From: Verrucomicrobiales bacterium
Lineage (GTDB): Bacteria > Verrucomicrobiota > Verrucomicrobiia > Verrucomicrobiales > SLCJ01
DNA: 64,000 nucleotides
Direction: 5' to 3'
NCBI GenBank assembly: GCA_024636835.1
Contig: JAGXGH010000067.1
Location: forward strand, 36,570 to 100,569
Shown here piece after piece: positions 62,365 to 64,000 of the stretch. Below the pieces are notes generated by a model. The model searched no databases and was not told where the DNA came from. It was given only the letters and a program-made list of their open reading frames with translations. The position numbers and the translations under genes are program-made. Every line of letters begins with the position of its first letter. Position 1 is the first letter of the stretch.

Positions 62365-63281
62365 GCGCGAAGGAGCCTAGTGTTGCCAAGGCACCTGCTG
62401 GTGGACTATTTAGCTTTCGTCGCGTGTATGTGCTCGCGAGGCATACCCTTACGCAATTGACTCGGATGAGGGTGTTTTACTTTCTCGGTATCTTTGCTGC
62501 GATCTTGATTGCTAGCTCAATGTTCGTGCTGCGCTATAACAGCCCGGAGCAAGAGTTAAAGATTTTGAAAGACTTCGGTCTGGGTGCGATGACGCTGTTT
62601 GTTAGTGTGTTTGCGATTGTCGCGACGTCTATGCTGATTCCGAAGGATATAGAGGATCGCACGCTCTATACGATTCTCTCCAAGCCGGTGCTTCGCATCG
62701 AATACCTGCTAGGCAAGCTTCTTGGGGTGCTGATGTTATTAGGCATTAGTTTGTTGGTGATGGATGGCTTGTTCACTTTAGTTCTTTATCTGCGTCAGTC
62801 GATGATCACAGCGGAGCAAATTGAAATGTTGCAAGCAGAGGGGCTGGGTGAAGATGCGGTGGAGTCCATGCGCGTAATCATCGGTGATGCTGGTGTTTCC
62901 TGGTCCCTGCAGGCGGCGATGCTTGCGGTTTTTTTGAAAGGAGTGGTGCTCGCCGCTTTGACGCTACTGATAAGCACGTTTGCGAGTAGTTCGTTGTTCA
63001 CCATTGTAGTGTCGATTACCGCGTTTTTCGTCGGGCATGTGCAAGCCGACGCGCGTGCATTTTACGAGAATAACGAGATCGGTGGGGAGTTCGTTCGCTA
63101 TGTGGCGGGGTTGGCGGCGTTGGTGTTTCCTGATTTTCAATTATTCAACATAGTCGATGCCGCAGTCGCTGGTGAGGTGATAGGATGGGGCGGTATAGGA
63201 ACGATTGGTGCGATCGCCGCTGGCTACGTAACCGTTTACATGATGCTCGCGTGGTACTCCTTCTTTGATAAAGAACTCTGA
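62361..63281 (+). CDS. ABC-2 type permease
   Basis: 306 aa with six helices (residues about 40-60, 75-100, 120-145, 190-215, 220-240, 275-300). The segment MLIPKDIEDRTLYTILSKPV, between the second and third helices, is typical of ABC-2 permeases. An extracytoplasmic loop contains AEQIEMLQAEGLGEDAVESM. It partners with the upstream ATPase and overlaps it by 4 bp; the next gene follows after 10 bp. Confidence 0.88.
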   Translation: MSAKEPSVAKAPAGGLFSFRRVYVLARHTLTQLTRMRVFYFLGIFAAILIASSMFVLRYNSPEQELKILKDFGLGAMTLFVSVFAIVATSMLIPKDIEDRTLYTILSKPVLRIEYLLGKLLGVLMLLGISLLVMDGLFTLVLYLRQSMITAEQIEMLQAEGLGEDAVESMRVIIGDAGVSWSLQAAMLAVFLKGVVLAALTLLISTFASSSLFTIVVSITAFFVGHVQADARAFYENNEIGGEFVRYVAGLAALVFPDFQLFNIVDAAVAGEVIGWGGIGTIGAIAAGYVTVYMMLAWYSFFDKEL

Positions 63282-63291
63282 GACTTCACCG

Positions 63292-64000
63292 ATGAACCGC
63301 ATTCCTAAATCTGTAATTGTGCTGCTGGTGCTGCTAGTTTTCGGCGGACTTCGCTGGAAGGTGGAGTCTGTGGTAACAGAGCGCTTCCGTTCTCGGGGGC
63401 TTTTGCAGGCGCCTTTAGACATGACAATGCGTGATCAATTGAGTCAAAATGCCTACATCGCTGCCTTTGGTGGATTCCGCTCGTTGATTGCGAGTCTTAC
63501 CGCGCTTCAGGCGGATGTTTCATGGCAGAATAAAGAATGGGGAGACGTTGAGCAAAAATATGAAATCGTGACTGCCTTGCAGCCGCAGGTTGAATCCTAT
63601 TGGGAGGCTGCCGCGTGGCAAATGGCCTACAATGCGGCTCCGTATTATTTAGAGGATTGGCACGGCGACGGCGAGCAAATCGCCGATGGACTTCGGCGTG
63701 AATACTGGAAGCGCTATATCGAGCGTGGACAGGAATTTCTCAACGACGGGCTGCGCTACAACCCGAACAGTTGGAAACTGTGGAAACAGGCGGGTATGAT
63801 TTACTCAAGTCGCTTCATGATTCTCGATCACGCCAAGGCTGCAAATGCATTTGCAGCAGCTTCTCGAGAGGATGAGGCACCGGAATATTTACGTCGACGC
63901 GCGGTCTATGAGTTGTCCTACGTTCCAGAGAAAAGGCGAGAGGCGATGGCACAGTTGTTTGACTTGTATAAGGAGTCTCCGCGCCATCATACCCCTGTTC
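63292..64000 (+). CDS. Membrane-anchored helical-repeat protein, partial
   Basis: The gene starts at ATG 63292 and runs through the right edge (at least 236 codons). It begins MNRIPKSVIVLLVLLVFGGL, an uncleaved or signal-type helix, then a soluble part rich in Trp/Tyr and helices (VESYWEAAAWQMAYNAAPYY, GLRYNPNSWKLWKQAGMIYS), which has TPR-like spacing. It is the third gene of the ABC-2 operon (10 bp after the permease) and may be an accessory protein of the exporter. Family not recognised. Confidence 0.8.
   Translation, partial: MNRIPKSVIVLLVLLVFGGLRWKVESVVTERFRSRGLLQAPLDMTMRDQLSQNAYIAAFGGFRSLIASLTALQADVSWQNKEWGDVEQKYEIVTALQPQVESYWEAAAWQMAYNAAPYYLEDWHGDGEQIADGLRREYWKRYIERGQEFLNDGLRYNPNSWKLWKQAGMIYSSRFMILDHAKAANAFAAASREDEAPEYLRRRAVYELSYVPEKRREAMAQLFDLYKESPRHHTPV

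Overview
The window reads as a chromosomal segment of a Gram-negative bacterium of the Verrucomicrobiota (probably Verrucomicrobiales). This is an inference from several things: a PEP-CTERM sorting tail on a secreted trypsin-like protease, GYF_2-domain membrane proteins, a large secreted phosphoesterase, an outer-membrane barrel and exopolysaccharide-export module, and a TGTTC-N4-GAAC-type operator before recA. Gene density is moderate, genes lie on both strands in short operons, and the intergenic regions are unusually rich in small palindromic repeats.

Layout. 1-2.1 kb: a glycosyltransferase/methyltransferase pair divergent from a FabZ-like dehydratase, resembling the edge of an aryl-polyene or flexirubin type lipid cluster. 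2.1-12.7 kb: envelope and housekeeping genes (TM2 and GYF_2/RDD proteins, a sulfotransferase, a LolC/E-like permease, serS, a Usp-DUF389 fusion, a CDF metal exporter). 12.7-20.8 kb: a lipoprotein, a LysE exporter, an L,D-transpeptidase, a DUF4139 protein, an apbE remnant, a nucleoside MFS symporter and a decayed IS200-like transposase. 20.8-24.5 kb: a VOC protein, a RibD carrying an extra HAD phosphatase domain, and recA. 24.5-31.7 kb: rnpB (RNase P RNA), a cupin, a PEP-CTERM protease, an intradiol dioxygenase-like protein and aconitase.

31.7-41.3 kb: a large purple-acid-phosphatase-like protein translationally coupled to a TPR protein, a DUF3592 protein, a retropepsin-like protein, and a secreted SNase-HhH nuclease whose HhH tail is duplicated 1.2 kb downstream. 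41.6-44.7 kb: a lone PLD nuclease-SF2 helicase-DUF3427 protein with the look of a defence or accessory gene, next to a dead DUF4143 ATPase fragment. 45.5-52 kb: an EEP hydrolase, an MFS transporter, a 102-bp tandem repeat array, trmB, comEC with a degenerate metallo-beta-lactamase domain, and a TPR protein. 52.3-57.4 kb: tRNA-Gly followed by an exopolysaccharide module (Gly-rich secreted protein, beta-barrel, BY-kinase, Wza-like export protein), its units separated by clear terminators. 57.5-64 kb: ssb, acylphosphatase, a U32 protein, a pseudopilin, and an ABC-2 exporter operon that runs off the right edge.

The most interesting items are the RibD-HAD fusion, which could cover three consecutive riboflavin steps; the stand-alone PLD-helicase; and at least four families of short palindromic repeats. 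One of these begins exactly at, or supplies, the stop codons of three genes, and another supplies the start codon of the SNase gene. All functional assignments rest on motifs read by eye; no database search was run.
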